64,000 nt of DNA from Brevundimonas sp. (GCF_029946145.1 NZ_JAQSDY010000012.1:62001-126000); one strand, 5' to 3'; positions 55,201-63,974 are shown, counted from the first letter of the stretch. Notes: generated by a model from the sequence alone, not told the origin. Made by a program: numbers and translations.

Positions 55201-58200
55201 GCGGCTCGATCACGGGCGTCTCCGGCGGCATGCTGCTGTCCGGCGCCACCGCATTCGCTCTCAACCTGCAAGCCGGCTCGACCACCGGCCTCGTGCGCTC
55301 GACGGCCAGCGGAACGGTCACGACCACGGTCGCGGGATCGCTGACCGGAGCCTATGTGGCCACCGGGACCGGCGTCGATAACCTGACCCTCGCGGCGGCC
55401 GGCTCGATGACCAGCGCCAGCCTCGGCGCCGGCGCCGACAGCTTCACCTGGCAGGGCGGCAGCTTCAGCGGCCTGATCGACGCCGGAACCGGTACGGACA
55501 GCTTCACCTCGAACCTCAGCGGCGGTGTCGCCTCGGTCAACCTGTCCAACCTGACCAACTTCGAGACCTTCGCCAGCCAGTCGGGCACCCTGACCCTGAC
55601 CGGAACCGGCGCCTTCTCGGGCGGTTCTTCGGTCCAGGGCGGCACGCTGGTCGTCAACGGCGCATTGCAGTCCGCGGCCACGGTCGCCAGCGGCGCGACC
55701 CTGCGCGGCGGCGGAACGATCACCGGCGCGGTCAGCATCGCCAACGGCGGCGCCCTGACCGGCGTCCAGGGCACGACCCTGACCATGGGTTCGCTGGGCC
55801 TGCTGTCCGGCTCGACCATCAATGCGACCTTCAGCGGCGCGGCCGGGCCTGCCCTGTTCTCGGTCACCGGCGACCTGACGCTGGACGGCACGGTCAACGT
55901 CGCCAGCACCGGAGCCTACGGCTTCGGCGTCTATGGTCTGATGACCTATGGCGGCGCCCTCACTGACAATGGCCTTGTGATCGGGACCATCCCCGGCGGA
56001 GCCCAGCGCGTGCTGGTCCAGACCTCGGTCGCGGGCCAGGTCAACATCGTCCACGCCCCCACGGAACTGCTGTTCTGGGACGGCGGCGCCGCCGGTCAGC
56101 ACGACAACGGCGCCGTCAACGGCGGGTCCGGAATCTGGACGGCCGCGGGCTCCGAATGGACCGATGCGAACGGCGCGTTCAACGGCGCCATGGAGCCGCA
56201 ACCCGGCTTCGCCATCTTCCAGGGCGCCGGCGGCGTGGTCACCGTCAACAACGGCGGGGGTGCGGTGTCCGTCACCGGCATGCAGTTCGCCGCCGACGGC
56301 TATCGCATCGACGGCGATGCGGTCACCCTTGCGAACGCCAGCACCACGATCCGCGTCGGCGACGGCACGGCCCCGAGCGCGGCCTGGACGGCCACCATCG
56401 CCTCGGCGCTGACCGGCTCCGGCGGACTGGTCAAGACCGACCTCGGCACGCTGATCCTGGCAGGCGAGAACACCTACACCGGCGGCACCACCATCAACGC
56501 CGGCACGCTGCAGATCGGCGACGGCGCCGCGGCCGGCTCGATCGCCGGGTCCGTGGTCAACAATGCGGCGCTGGTCTTCGCTCGCAGCGACAACCACGAC
56601 TTCGCCAACGCCGTCAGCGGTTCCGGCACGGTCGGCGTCAGCGGCGTGGTGACCCTCAGCGGGGCGATCACGGCGACGCCGGGCGTGACGATCATCGACG
56701 GCTCCTCGCTCACCGGCACGGGCGTCATCACGGCGTCGAACGCCGTCACCTTCGCCAACGGCGGCGCCTTCACCAACGCGGGCACGGTCAATGGCGCGGT
56801 GGTCAAGAACGGCGCGGCGACCGGCACGGTGACAAACGCCGGCGTGATCAACGGACTCGTCCAGAATGCCGGCTCCGGCCTGCTCACGATCAACAACCAG
56901 GCAGGCGGTTCGATCGCCGGCGCCGGCGCCGCGGCCGTGTTGTCGACGGCGTCGGGCGCCGTCTCGCTGAACAACGCGGGCGACATCTCTCACGCCTTCT
57001 CCGCTTTCGTCAGCAACAGTGCGCTCGACAGCGTGACCAACTCGGGTCGGATCGTCGCCGGTTCGATCACCGGCGGGGTCGTGACGGCGGGCGGCAATGA
57101 CGCCATCCGGCTGAACGTCGGCGGCAGCGTCACCAACCAGGCGGGCGGGCTCATCACGGGCACGCACGGTGTCGCCTCCTATGCGGGCCTGCTGACGCTC
57201 GACAACCGGCTGGGCGCAACGATCACGGGCGTCGACTACGGCGTGCGCGGCTATGCGGCGGCCAACATCGTCAATGCCGGCGTGATCGGCGCCACGGACT
57301 ACGCCGGCATCGCGCTGAGCGCGGGCGGAACGATCACCAACTCGGGCACGATCGGCGGCGGCTCCCAGGCGGGCGCCAACCAGGGCGTCACGATCGACGG
57401 GGCCGTGGCCACGTCCATCGTCAACCAGGCCGGCGGCGTCATCAACAACGGCGTCGCCAACTTCGGGTCGGGCCTGCTGAGCGTCGACATCCAGGCGGGG
57501 TCGACCGTCAACGGCGGGGTCCTCAACTTCGGCGGCGGCAATGGGGTTCTGCGCGTCGCGGGCGCGCTGAACGGAACCTACGCCGGCAGCAGCGGCGCCG
57601 ACACGGTCACCCTGGTCAGCGGCGGCGTCGTCAGCGGCATCCTTCAGGGCAATGCCGGGGTCGACAGCTTCGAACTGGCCGGCGCGGGCGCGGGAACGGT
57701 CAACATCGGCAACGTCCTCGGCTTCGAGAGCCGCAGCATGAACGGCGCCGGCGTCTGGACCCTGACGGGATCCGACAGCTCGACGACAGCCTGGGCGATC
57801 AACTCCGGCACGCTGGCCGTCAGTGGCGGCAGCGCGATCAATGACGCGGTTTCCGTGACCATCGCCGCTCCGGGCGCGCTTCAGCTGAACGCCAGCGAGC
57901 GGATCGGCGCCCTGAACGGCTCGGGCGCCGTCGCGCTGGGATCCAGCACGCTCACCGTGGGCGGCGCGGGCGCCAGCCACTACGCCGGCGTCATCGGCGG
58001 CTCGGGCGGCGTAACGGTTACGGGCGGCGGCGTACTCACGCTCAGCGGCGCGAACACCTACACCGGCGCCACGACGGCCTCGGGCGCAACGCTGCGCCTC
58101 GGCGCCTCCAACGTGCTCGCTGACGCGACCAATCTGACGGCCAGCTTCGCCGGCGTCATCGACATGGGAACGTTCAGCGACACCGTCGCGACCGCCACCT

Positions 58201-61200
58201 TCTTCACGGGCACGCGGCTGGATGGTTCCGGAACCCTGAGCGCCGGCAGTTACACCAGCCACGGCGCGATCCTCAACGCCAACCTCGGTGGGGGAACGCT
58301 CCAGGCCGTGGGGGGGACCACGACGCTGAACGGAACGGCCGGCGGGAGTCTGGTCGTCGTCAACGGCGGCGCCCTGTCGCTCGGCGCCTCGAATCGCCTG
58401 GCTGATACGGCCACGGTGACCGTGGCCTCGGGTTACAACCTGAACCTCAACGCCTTCAACGACACCATTGGAGTCCTGGCGCTGAACGGTTCGCTGAACG
58501 GAACCGGCGCCCTGACGGCTTCCCAGTACAGCCTGAACGGAGGCGTGGTGAACGCCAACCTCGGCGCCGGCAACCTCGACAGCCAGGGTCTCTCGACCCT
58601 GAACGGAACGTCCGGCGCCGCCACGGCGACCGTCACCGCCGGCACGCTGACCCTCGGCGCGAACAACCGGCTGTCCGATGCGGCGCTCGTGGGCGTCAGC
58701 ACGGGGGCGACGTTGAACCTGCAGAGCTTCAGCGACACTATCACGACCCTCAACCTGAACGGCACGCTGGCCGGGACAGGAACGCTGACGGCGGCCCAGT
58801 ACCAGCTGAACGCGGCCACGGTGAACGCCAACCTCGGCGCCGGCAATCTGTTCAACACCGGCGGCGTCTCGACGTTGAACGGAACCAGCGCCGCCGCCAA
58901 TGTGGCGGTGCAGGCCGGAACCCTGAGCCTCGGCGCTTCCAACCGCCTGGCGGCTAACGCCACGGTGTCGGTGGCCTCGGGCTCGACCCTGAACCTGAAC
59001 GCCTTCGACGACACGGTCGGCCTGGCGCTGCTGAGCGGCACGCTGAACGGCACGGGCACGCTGACGGCGGGCGAGTACGGCCTCAACGGCGCGACCATCA
59101 ACGCCAACCTCGGCGCGGGCAATCTGTTCAACACCGGCGGCGTCTCGACGCTGAACGGGACGAGCGGTTCGGCCAATGTGATCGTGCAGGCCGGGACGCT
59201 GAGCCTCGGCGCCTCTGACCGCCTGGCGGCTAACGCCACGGTGTCGGTGGCCTCGGGCTCGACCCTGAACCTGAACGCCTTCGACGACACGGTCGGCCTG
59301 GCGCTGCTGAGCGGCACGCTGAACGGCACGGGCACGCTGACGGCGGGCGAGTACGGCCTCAACGGCGCGACCATCAACGCCAACCTCGGCGCGGGCAATC
59401 TGTTCAACACCGGTGGCGTCTCGACCCTGACCGGGACGAGCGGCGCCGCAAACGTGGTGGTGCAGGCCGGGACCCTGACGCTGGGGGCATCCGACCGCCT
59501 GGCTGACACGGCCTCGGTTTCCGTTGCTTCGGGTTCGACCCTGAACCTGGGCGCTTTCAACGACACGGTTGGTCTGGCGGTCCTGAACGGCGCGCTGGCG
59601 GGAACGGGGACGCTGACGGCGGCCCAGTACCAGCTGAACGCGGCGACGGTGAACGCCAACCTCGGCGCGGGCGCCCTGTTCAACCTGGGCGGGGTCTCGA
59701 CCCTGACCGGAACGGCGGCGGCCAGCCAGGTGTCGATCGACGCCGGCACGCTGCGGCTGGGTGCTTCCGAGCGTCTGTCCGATGCGGCGTCGGTATGGAC
59801 GGCGACGGGCGCGACCTTCGACGTCAACGGCTTCAACGAGCGCATCGGCGCCCTGTTCGGGACCGGCGACGTCAACGTCGGTGCGGGCCGCCTGACCTTC
59901 GGCGGCGTCGAGTCCGGCTTCGGCGGACATCTGTCGGGCGCCGGCTCGCTGGTTCACACCGGCGGTCTGTTCACCCTGATGGGTGATCACACCATCGCCT
60001 CGATCAGCAATACCGGCGGCGAGCTGCGCTTCCTGGGCACGACCACCGGAGGCCTGTCGGCCTCGGGCGGCAGCCTGACCGGCGCGGGCACGATCGGCGG
60101 AGCCCTGACGGCCTCCAACGGCGCGGTCCTGTCGCCCGGCCTGGCCGGGGTGCAGAATGGCGTCGGCGGCTTCGTCGCCGGAGGCCTGACGCTGAACGGC
60201 GGGACCCTGGCCATCGATGTGCTGGGCAAGTCGGGCGGCAATCTGATCGACCAACTGCGCATCAACGGCGCGGCGACCCTGACCGGCGGTCTGCTGGCCC
60301 CGACCTTCCAGGGCTCGGCGGCGACGGACTTCGACTTCTCGACCCGCTACCTCTTCCTGCAGGCCAACAACCTGGTGGGGACCTTCGCCAACGGCGGGAC
60401 CTTCACCGCGGCCGCGCAGGAAGGCCTGTTCTGGCGGGTCCGCTACGACCTCGCTCCGAACGCCGCGGTGCTGGAACTGCGCGAGCTGACCAACTTCGAT
60501 CCGGGCGCGACCGGAACCGGGAACCAGCGTTCGGTCGGCCAGGCCCTGTCGGGTGGCCAGCTGGCGGCGTCGGACGACTGGGCCGCCATCCTGAGCCTGA
60601 TCGCCGGCCTCAGCGACGCTGAACGCGCCGCGGCCTTCGACAGCATCAGCGGCGAGCCGCTGGCGGATGTCACAGCCTCCATGTTCAGCGCCAACGACAG
60701 CTTCCTGACCGCGGTGCGGGACGGCGGACTGAACGGCCGGGATGATGGCGGCGAGGCATTGAACTTCGTCGACCGGCTGAGCTTCGCGGGCGGGCGCGAG
60801 AACAGCGCCGACCGTCTGGGCGACGTCCTGGGGGCCTTCGATCCGTCGGCTTCGACGGGGCGCGGCGCGGGCGGCTGGGTCTCGGCCTACGCCGGCGACC
60901 AGACGCTGGAGGGCAAGCCGGGTCAGGCCACGGTCGAGAGCAGCCTGAACGGCTTCGCCGGCGGCTATGGCGTCCGCAACGGGTCCATGAGCGTGGGCGC
61001 GGCCGGCGGGGTCACCCGTCTGGAAGGCGACGTCGCGGCGCGTCAGGGCCACTACGAAAGCGACCTGTCGCACGCGGCGGGCTATGCCGCCTTCGACGAT
61101 GGAGTCTGGGCGGCCGACCTGACGGCCTCCTTCTACGGCGGCGACCTGGACACCCGTCGCGGCATCACGGTCGGCGCTTTCAACGGCCAGGCCATCGGCA

Positions 61201-61700
61201 ACACCCACGTCGAAGGCCAGGCGCTTTCGGCCAGCGTGGCGCGCCGCTTCCAGGTGACGGACAACACCATGATCGCCGTGGGCGCCATCGGCACGGCGTC
61301 CAACGCTTCGGTCGACGGCTACACCGAAACCGGCGCCGGCGGCCTGTCGCTGGTGGCCTCTGGGATGGAGCGGGACTGGCAGTCGCTGCAGCTCAGCGCC
61401 CGCGGATCGCAGGACTATCGCGTCAACGGCCAAGGCTACCGGATCTATGCCGGGGCAGGCGTCATGGCCACGGCGGGCGACCGTCAGGCGACCGGCGACA
61501 TGCGCTTCTCCGGCGCGCCCGCGGGCTTCGGGACCTTCACCGTCGAGGGCGCCGAAACCCCGCCGCTGGCCGGGATCGTCGACTTCGGTCTGGAAGTCGG
61601 CGCCGGCGAGGGCGTCACCGTCTCCGCCGGATACCGCGGCCTGTTCAGCGAACGCCTGCAGGACAACCAGGTCGGCGTGAAGCTCAAGGTCAGCTGGTAA
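49287..61700 (+). CDS. Giant autotransporter adhesin-like protein
   Basis: A 4,137-residue type Va autotransporter. An extended basic N-region with a signal peptide ends at AFA-QTT (about residue 50). The passenger is a very long Gly/Ala/Thr/Asn-rich beta-helix with many NxGTITG turns and at least four autotransporter-associated strands, for example GTGTLTLSGTNNYTG (near 54,190) and LGTLILAGENTYTG (56,443). Six or so ~92-residue repeats occupy 58,080-59,840. A junction segment (FDSISGEPLADVTAS, 60,640) precedes a beta-barrel of about 270 residues from 60,870 that ends in aromatic W (LKVSW). It probably mediates adhesion or aggregation; no ligand-binding or protease motif is evident. Start ATG 49287 gives the signal peptide. 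Confidence 0.92.
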   Translation: MSASNKRPVAGSRSPARSNTGADAARRTRMGLLGSTALIAASLAVSPAFAQTTIASPVGGGTITRTGGSSSSTDQTGSGGGVLISNVTQAAAITVNGVTINNTTGAPTIDALRIQGETGTLNSGGALLTGTNLLTTTTAGGSALYVTANGNVGVTINSSGSVFTGSYGVNIQAPSGYIDFNSVNQSQSFIGNGTHIAGLNAVSAVNAGLRLGSSTFTGFDTGINASNFFGSFVEMTGGSINALVTGIRTDATGGGSTIESQAAIVAPTGIHSTNTNGTTITTSGAGTINSTGAGTGTGIIATSSGGTTAVTVNVGAAIGTTTAHGVGVLASTTGTSTGAINITTTAAIVATGRAISATAGTFGNTGAITLGGNVTGATGVYTNVGNYTVGIGAGVTVTSTGNGSSNAALYLVNGTNTVTNNGSLVASGTGSHGVHFSSDGLVTNTATGTITGSTGIWYQNVASVINAGTIAGNGATGTAGVYGSSGVNVTNTGTITGYDGVYSGGNPTVHTNTGGTITGVSHGYNITGGRVTLTNTGVINTVGGTGGAGLSGLRLNTSLTQTNTITNSGAITGGGDATHGYGVEVEDGILTLTNQSGGVITGGIGGILISSDDLATLNLNLGSTVTGQLLSTSTGARTVTVAGLLDGAYNAATGSGVDTLTLASTGSITGAVTLGAGEDVFNWQGGTFASINGGTGSADAFNSALGVGVSGSLDLGLLSNFDTYNHLSGNLTLTGTRATGPGWNLVPGSSLTLDGSLTATTGTGYGITMNGNGSPATVAILTGAALNGYVGVWFNTGGANNFSNAGTVAGSNTGLLTNGALTAVNTGTVTAGTGGAFSFGFATSNLTNTGTVTGGSDATTGFGVLSQYAGATVTNNAGTISGGAGGITSGSIQGATYGGLLTVTNAAGAEIGGAVAITTGGSSRLTLNNTGRILGGANGGVVANGSGSPVSITNNAGGQIVGSGGYAIFSATAATINNAGLIGGGTVDGGGVYTASGNNNAIRLEAASTVINSGTITGGSGGGIRANAALNLTNTSTGIINGLGTGLGTSHGVSVVGAATILNAGSITGTQANAAGVYTNGASTVTNAAGGLLGTTGGYGVYFNSGAGTFNNYGTVTGDLAAFAGVFGTGTLNLFAGSVTGAIETGGFNDTLAIYSGTGTTFAGLTDGGSGITLQTAGANAAATVGTVNLGGGTDTLQLRGAGDDSGANGAAGSLDLGGSTINTAEVLTKLDNGTWTLTGAAAVPGMTINAGMGGSAGLLIFSGTGLTGAINVNGATVRATTTTAFGTGTLHMIDPTIQFAATGTYANDISLEVVNGQQAIDPTWLRNISGGTITLSGRIYETGGVGGANQYVTFDGGTTILTNTGNIWGGVTAINAGTTLQGATNTISGGSIANAGALVFNQNVDGTFVGDISGAGTLQINAPSQAVTLSGVNTFSGATTITAGTLIASGGSAVGDLSAVTIASGATLQLANSETIGGLTGAGTARVLGNTLTLGGNDASTTFSGSITDQTPVAYVGSWNVAAGPNWSINPPTYTGQEAAALLFGGAAGDYRISTAGASTSTITDTAWYNRYGGNPANFTELAVDARIDTGGAGYNNQGDSSAYVGDHTGTPTFNYAFSGGVALGGGLTKTGTGTLTLSGTNNYTGLTSITGGTLVVQNGAAISNLSTVDVLSPGAFSVANTETIASLTGTGATTIASGQTLTLASGAGTYTGNITGGSLVLASGSWTYGGVRSGGDATGVVLTGSNTTLNVATTASVQSGQFNGVRLNGTNTTLTNLGLIQNAGTGGDGAVGAGVFVIDAAGTTTTINNGSVSDTGAGSTIRGYNAGIRHDNSALGTLVVNNYGRVLGDVYNGIENTNGGLTLNNFAGGEIYTLVGNGVSSASAGAVTVTNAGVIGRDIANTQTVGGYGVVTNGALTLVNQVGGLITGSLGGVSAASSASITNAGSITGAGAGSYGVSMTAGGSVTNQSGGSITGVSGGMLLSGATAFALNLQAGSTTGLVRSTASGTVTTTVAGSLTGAYVATGTGVDNLTLAAAGSMTSASLGAGADSFTWQGGSFSGLIDAGTGTDSFTSNLSGGVASVNLSNLTNFETFASQSGTLTLTGTGAFSGGSSVQGGTLVVNGALQSAATVASGATLRGGGTITGAVSIANGGALTGVQGTTLTMGSLGLLSGSTINATFSGAAGPALFSVTGDLTLDGTVNVASTGAYGFGVYGLMTYGGALTDNGLVIGTIPGGAQRVLVQTSVAGQVNIVHAPTELLFWDGGAAGQHDNGAVNGGSGIWTAAGSEWTDANGAFNGAMEPQPGFAIFQGAGGVVTVNNGGGAVSVTGMQFAADGYRIDGDAVTLANASTTIRVGDGTAPSAAWTATIASALTGSGGLVKTDLGTLILAGENTYTGGTTINAGTLQIGDGAAAGSIAGSVVNNAALVFARSDNHDFANAVSGSGTVGVSGVVTLSGAITATPGVTIIDGSSLTGTGVITASNAVTFANGGAFTNAGTVNGAVVKNGAATGTVTNAGVINGLVQNAGSGLLTINNQAGGSIAGAGAAAVLSTASGAVSLNNAGDISHAFSAFVSNSALDSVTNSGRIVAGSITGGVVTAGGNDAIRLNVGGSVTNQAGGLITGTHGVASYAGLLTLDNRLGATITGVDYGVRGYAAANIVNAGVIGATDYAGIALSAGGTITNSGTIGGGSQAGANQGVTIDGAVATSIVNQAGGVINNGVANFGSGLLSVDIQAGSTVNGGVLNFGGGNGVLRVAGALNGTYAGSSGADTVTLVSGGVVSGILQGNAGVDSFELAGAGAGTVNIGNVLGFESRSMNGAGVWTLTGSDSSTTAWAINSGTLAVSGGSAINDAVSVTIAAPGALQLNASERIGALNGSGAVALGSSTLTVGGAGASHYAGVIGGSGGVTVTGGGVLTLSGANTYTGATTASGATLRLGASNVLADATNLTASFAGVIDMGTFSDTVATATFFTGTRLDGSGTLSAGSYTSHGAILNANLGGGTLQAVGGTTTLNGTAGGSLVVVNGGALSLGASNRLADTATVTVASGYNLNLNAFNDTIGVLALNGSLNGTGALTASQYSLNGGVVNANLGAGNLDSQGLSTLNGTSGAATATVTAGTLTLGANNRLSDAALVGVSTGATLNLQSFSDTITTLNLNGTLAGTGTLTAAQYQLNAATVNANLGAGNLFNTGGVSTLNGTSAAANVAVQAGTLSLGASNRLAANATVSVASGSTLNLNAFDDTVGLALLSGTLNGTGTLTAGEYGLNGATINANLGAGNLFNTGGVSTLNGTSGSANVIVQAGTLSLGASDRLAANATVSVASGSTLNLNAFDDTVGLALLSGTLNGTGTLTAGEYGLNGATINANLGAGNLFNTGGVSTLTGTSGAANVVVQAGTLTLGASDRLADTASVSVASGSTLNLGAFNDTVGLAVLNGALAGTGTLTAAQYQLNAATVNANLGAGALFNLGGVSTLTGTAAASQVSIDAGTLRLGASERLSDAASVWTATGATFDVNGFNERIGALFGTGDVNVGAGRLTFGGVESGFGGHLSGAGSLVHTGGLFTLMGDHTIASISNTGGELRFLGTTTGGLSASGGSLTGAGTIGGALTASNGAVLSPGLAGVQNGVGGFVAGGLTLNGGTLAIDVLGKSGGNLIDQLRINGAATLTGGLLAPTFQGSAATDFDFSTRYLFLQANNLVGTFANGGTFTAAAQEGLFWRVRYDLAPNAAVLELRELTNFDPGATGTGNQRSVGQALSGGQLAASDDWAAILSLIAGLSDAERAAAFDSISGEPLADVTASMFSANDSFLTAVRDGGLNGRDDGGEALNFVDRLSFAGGRENSADRLGDVLGAFDPSASTGRGAGGWVSAYAGDQTLEGKPGQATVESSLNGFAGGYGVRNGSMSVGAAGGVTRLEGDVAARQGHYESDLSHAAGYAAFDDGVWAADLTASFYGGDLDTRRGITVGAFNGQAIGNTHVEGQALSASVARRFQVTDNTMIAVGAIGTASNASVDGYTETGAGGLSLVASGMERDWQSLQLSARGSQDYRVNGQGYRIYAGAGVMATAGDRQATGDMRFSGAPAGFGTFTVEGAETPPLAGIVDFGLEVGAGEGVTVSAGYRGLFSERLQDNQVGVKLKVSW
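58080..59840 (+). repeat. ~92-residue tandem repeats in the passenger
   Basis: Six imperfect copies of a unit containing GTLxLGASxRLAxxAxVxVA and LNxFxDTVGL and AGxLFNxGGVSTLxGT. The period is 276 bp. Copies at 58,944-59,137 and 59,220-59,413 are identical for 194 bp, then diverge at one base. Exchange between such copies would add or remove units without breaking the frame. Confidence 0.85.
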
Positions 61701-61715
61701 GCATCAGTGCGAGGT

Positions 61716-61735
61716 CCCCGTCCGCAAGGGCGGGG
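61716..61735 (+). terminator. Hairpin with GCAA tetraloop after autotransporter
   Basis: CCCCGTCC (61,716-61,723) pairs with GGGCGGGG (61,728-61,735), one G-U pair, around a GCAA loop. It follows the stop by 15 bp; no T-tract is present. Confidence 0.6.
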
Positions 61736-61823
61736 GCCGTCGTCTGTTCCTGGCGAAACCTTGTGCGCTGTCCCGCGACAGGCGATGGATTGAGTCCATG
61801 CCGAACGCCGCGGGGAAAGGCTG

Positions 61824-62729
61824 ATGTCAGACCGGAGTCCCCTGCTGGCCGGAGTCGAACTGGGCGGGACCAAATGCGTCTGCCTGCTGGCCTCGGGGCC
61901 GGACGACATCCGCGAGGAAGTCCGGATCGGGACGACCACGCCGGAAGAGACCCTCGCCGCCATCCAGGCCGTGCTGGCGCGCTGGCATGAGCGGGAGGCG
62001 TTCGCCGCCATCGGCGTCGCCAGTTTCGGCCCGCTGGAGCTCGATCCCGACGCCCCCCGTTACGGCTGTATCGTCAACACCTCCAAGGCCGGGTGGAGCG
62101 GCGCCGACGTCCTGACGCCGCTGCGCGGGTTCGGGGCGCCGATCGGGTTCGACACAGACGTCAACGGCGCCGCCCTGGCCGAGGGGCGGTGGGGCGGCGC
62201 GCGAGGCCTGGACAGCTACGCCTACATCACCGTCGGGACGGGCATTGGCGTGGGATCGGTGGTCCAAGGCCGCACCGTCCGGGGGCTTGGCCATTCCGAG
62301 GCGGGGCATCTGCGCGTCCCGCGTCTGGCCGGCGAGACCTGGGCGGGAGTCTGCCCGTTCCACGGAGACTGCGTGGAGGGGCTGGCCTCCGGCCCGGCGA
62401 TCCATGCGAAGGCGGGCGGGCCGGGCGATCGGCTGCAGCCTTCCAGTCCGGTGTGGGACGAAGTGGTCCATGCACTGGCGGCCTTGCTGCACAATCTGGT
62501 GCTGACGACGGCGCCGCAGCGAATTCTCATAGGCGGCGGGGTGGTCGGCGGGCAGCCTTTCCTGTTGCCGCGGCTGAGAGCGGCGCTGATCCAGAGTCTG
62601 AACGGTTACGCCGCGGCGCCTGAAATCGTCGGAAGGATCGAGGACTTCGTCGTCGCTCCGGCGCTGGGCGATCGCGCCGGCCCTCTGGGCGCCATCGCCC
62701 TTGCGGAAGACGCTCTCTCCCGCGGTTGA
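61824..62729 (+). CDS. ROK-family fructokinase
   Basis: A 301-residue sugar kinase. The ROK phosphate motif is AGVELGGTKC (about 9-18), the catalytic Asp is in GFDTDVNGAAL (about 112), and the ROK zinc site is GHLRV.., then CPFHGDCVEGLASGPAI (His, Cys, His, Cys ligands all present). Catalytic GTGIGVGSV is also visible. This zinc-type ROK group includes fructokinases such as YdhR. Start ATG 61824 has AGGCTG-like signal only. The gene is followed by a convergent small membrane protein. Confidence 0.9.
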   Translation: MSDRSPLLAGVELGGTKCVCLLASGPDDIREEVRIGTTTPEETLAAIQAVLARWHEREAFAAIGVASFGPLELDPDAPRYGCIVNTSKAGWSGADVLTPLRGFGAPIGFDTDVNGAALAEGRWGGARGLDSYAYITVGTGIGVGSVVQGRTVRGLGHSEAGHLRVPRLAGETWAGVCPFHGDCVEGLASGPAIHAKAGGPGDRLQPSSPVWDEVVHALAALLHNLVLTTAPQRILIGGGVVGGQPFLLPRLRAALIQSLNGYAAAPEIVGRIEDFVVAPALGDRAGPLGAIALAEDALSRG

Positions 62730-62746
62730 GCCCCGGGGGGCAGTGG

Positions 62747-62899
62747 CTAAACGCCCCGTGTGCCGTCCATGAAGCGCTCGTACCGGTCCTGCCGGACGGA
62801 GGCCCCATCGCGGTCGAGCTTGATGACCACCCAGGCGCTGGCGACCGCCAGGAGGGCCGCGCCGACCAGTACCGGCCAGATTTCACGAACAGCACGCAT
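62747..62899 (-). CDS. 50-residue single-pass membrane protein
   Basis: The minus strand from ATG 62,899 encodes exactly 50 residues with an N-terminal membrane helix (IWPVLVGAALLAVASAWVVI, residues 7-26) and a charged tail (KLDRDGASVRQDRYERFMDG). Codons are GC-ending and the pattern is strongly protein-like. It converges on the fructokinase gene. Function unknown. Confidence 0.65.
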   Translation of the reverse strand: MRAVREIWPVLVGAALLAVASAWVVIKLDRDGASVRQDRYERFMDGTRGV

Positions 62900-62968
62900 G
62901 CCCGGCAAACGGGCGCCGGCCGCCCCGGTTCCTGTGTGCGTTCGCGGACCTTCGTTCGGCGCCCGCGT

Positions 62969-63973
62969 CTATTCGCCGGCCAGCAGGGCCAGCAGGGCGA
63001 AACTGGCCAGCCAGTGCTCGCCCATATAGTCGCCGGTCACGTGGGGCAGGGCGGCGTCCAGATGCACGCGCGCGGCCTCCAGCACGGTCGGCCGGCGAGG
63101 ATCGCCCGCGTCCAGCGCCGAGGCGATCTCGCGCCAGCACCAGGCCCGGCTCAGGTTGAGGCCGTCCAGGTGGGCGATCTTGCCGTCGGACCGGTCGCTG
63201 ACTCCCACGGGCTGGAACAGGGTCGCGGGCTCGCGCCGGTCGAGCCGGGGCAGGAAGGTGTCGAACCAGCCGGCGAAGGCATCGGGCGTCATCACCCGCC
63301 GCATCAGCACGGCCTCCATCAGGGCGGGCGACAGAAACTCGTCCTGCGACGGCTCCCAGGCCTGGCAGCCGCGGTCGTCGGCGTGCCAGCGCAGGGCGCG
63401 GTCGCGGCACAGGCTGGCAAGGTCCGCGTCGCCGGCGCCCTCGGCGTAGTCCAGCGTCAGCCGCAGCGCGAAGGCGGTATTGTAATGCGTCCCGACCCGC
63501 ACGGGATAATCCGCTAGCGGCAGGAAGTCGGTGAACCGTTTGACGAACGCCAGCGTCAGCGGCCGCAGGGTATCGGCGCGCCCATCCCCGTGCCGCTCCA
63601 GCTCGGCCGCCAGCATCAGCAGCCAGGCCCATCCATAGGGACGCTCGAAGCCGCGGCTTCCCGGGCTGTCCAGATAGGCGGTCTCGGCGGCGATATTCTC
63701 CGGCGTGAACAGGTCGTCGGCCAGCGCCCGGATCCGCCCGGCCTCAGGCATGTCGGGATAGAGCCGCGCCAATGTGAACAGGGTCCACCAGCCGTGGACG
63801 CACGAGTGCCAGTCGAAGCTGCCGAAGAAGATCGGGTGCAGGGCGCGCGGACCCTGAACGTCGTCCGGCCCGGACAGGACGTGGTCCATCTTGTTCGGAT
63901 ATTCGCGGGCCACATGGCCCAGCGCCGTCGAGGCGAAGCGGGAGGCGGTGGCGGCATCGAGGCTGTGCGTCAT
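62969..63973 (-). CDS. DUF2891 domain protein
   Basis: A 334-residue DUF2891 protein. Conserved stretches are HPIFFGSFDWHSCVHGWW, RPYGWAWLLMLAAEL, YPVRVGTHYNTAFALRL and NLSRAWCWREIA. The pattern resembles (alpha/alpha)6-barrel glycoside-modifying proteins, but no activity is established. It begins one base after the TGA of the partially visible outer-membrane protein gene, so the two share a transcript. Confidence 0.85.
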   Translation of the reverse strand: MTHSLDAATASRFASTALGHVAREYPNKMDHVLSGPDDVQGPRALHPIFFGSFDWHSCVHGWWTLFTLARLYPDMPEAGRIRALADDLFTPENIAAETAYLDSPGSRGFERPYGWAWLLMLAAELERHGDGRADTLRPLTLAFVKRFTDFLPLADYPVRVGTHYNTAFALRLTLDYAEGAGDADLASLCRDRALRWHADDRGCQAWEPSQDEFLSPALMEAVLMRRVMTPDAFAGWFDTFLPRLDRREPATLFQPVGVSDRSDGKIAHLDGLNLSRAWCWREIASALDAGDPRRPTVLEAARVHLDAALPHVTGDYMGEHWLASFALLALLAGE

Positions 63974-63974
63974 C

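Noticed and set aside
58080-59840. Regular repeats considered as a CRISPR array
   Set aside because: The period is 276 bp, in frame, and encodes beta-helix protein repeats.
52794-61433. A 2,879-codon open frame on the minus strand across the autotransporter
   Set aside because: It aligns codon for codon with the sense frame; stops would need TTA, CTA or TCA in sense, which this GC-rich gene avoids. The protein is Arg/Gly/Ala/Val-rich without motifs and lacks a ribosome site.
62527-62895. A 122-codon minus-strand frame opposite the fructokinase end
   Set aside because: Mostly a shadow of the fructokinase; the 50-codon frame beginning at 62,899 is better supported.
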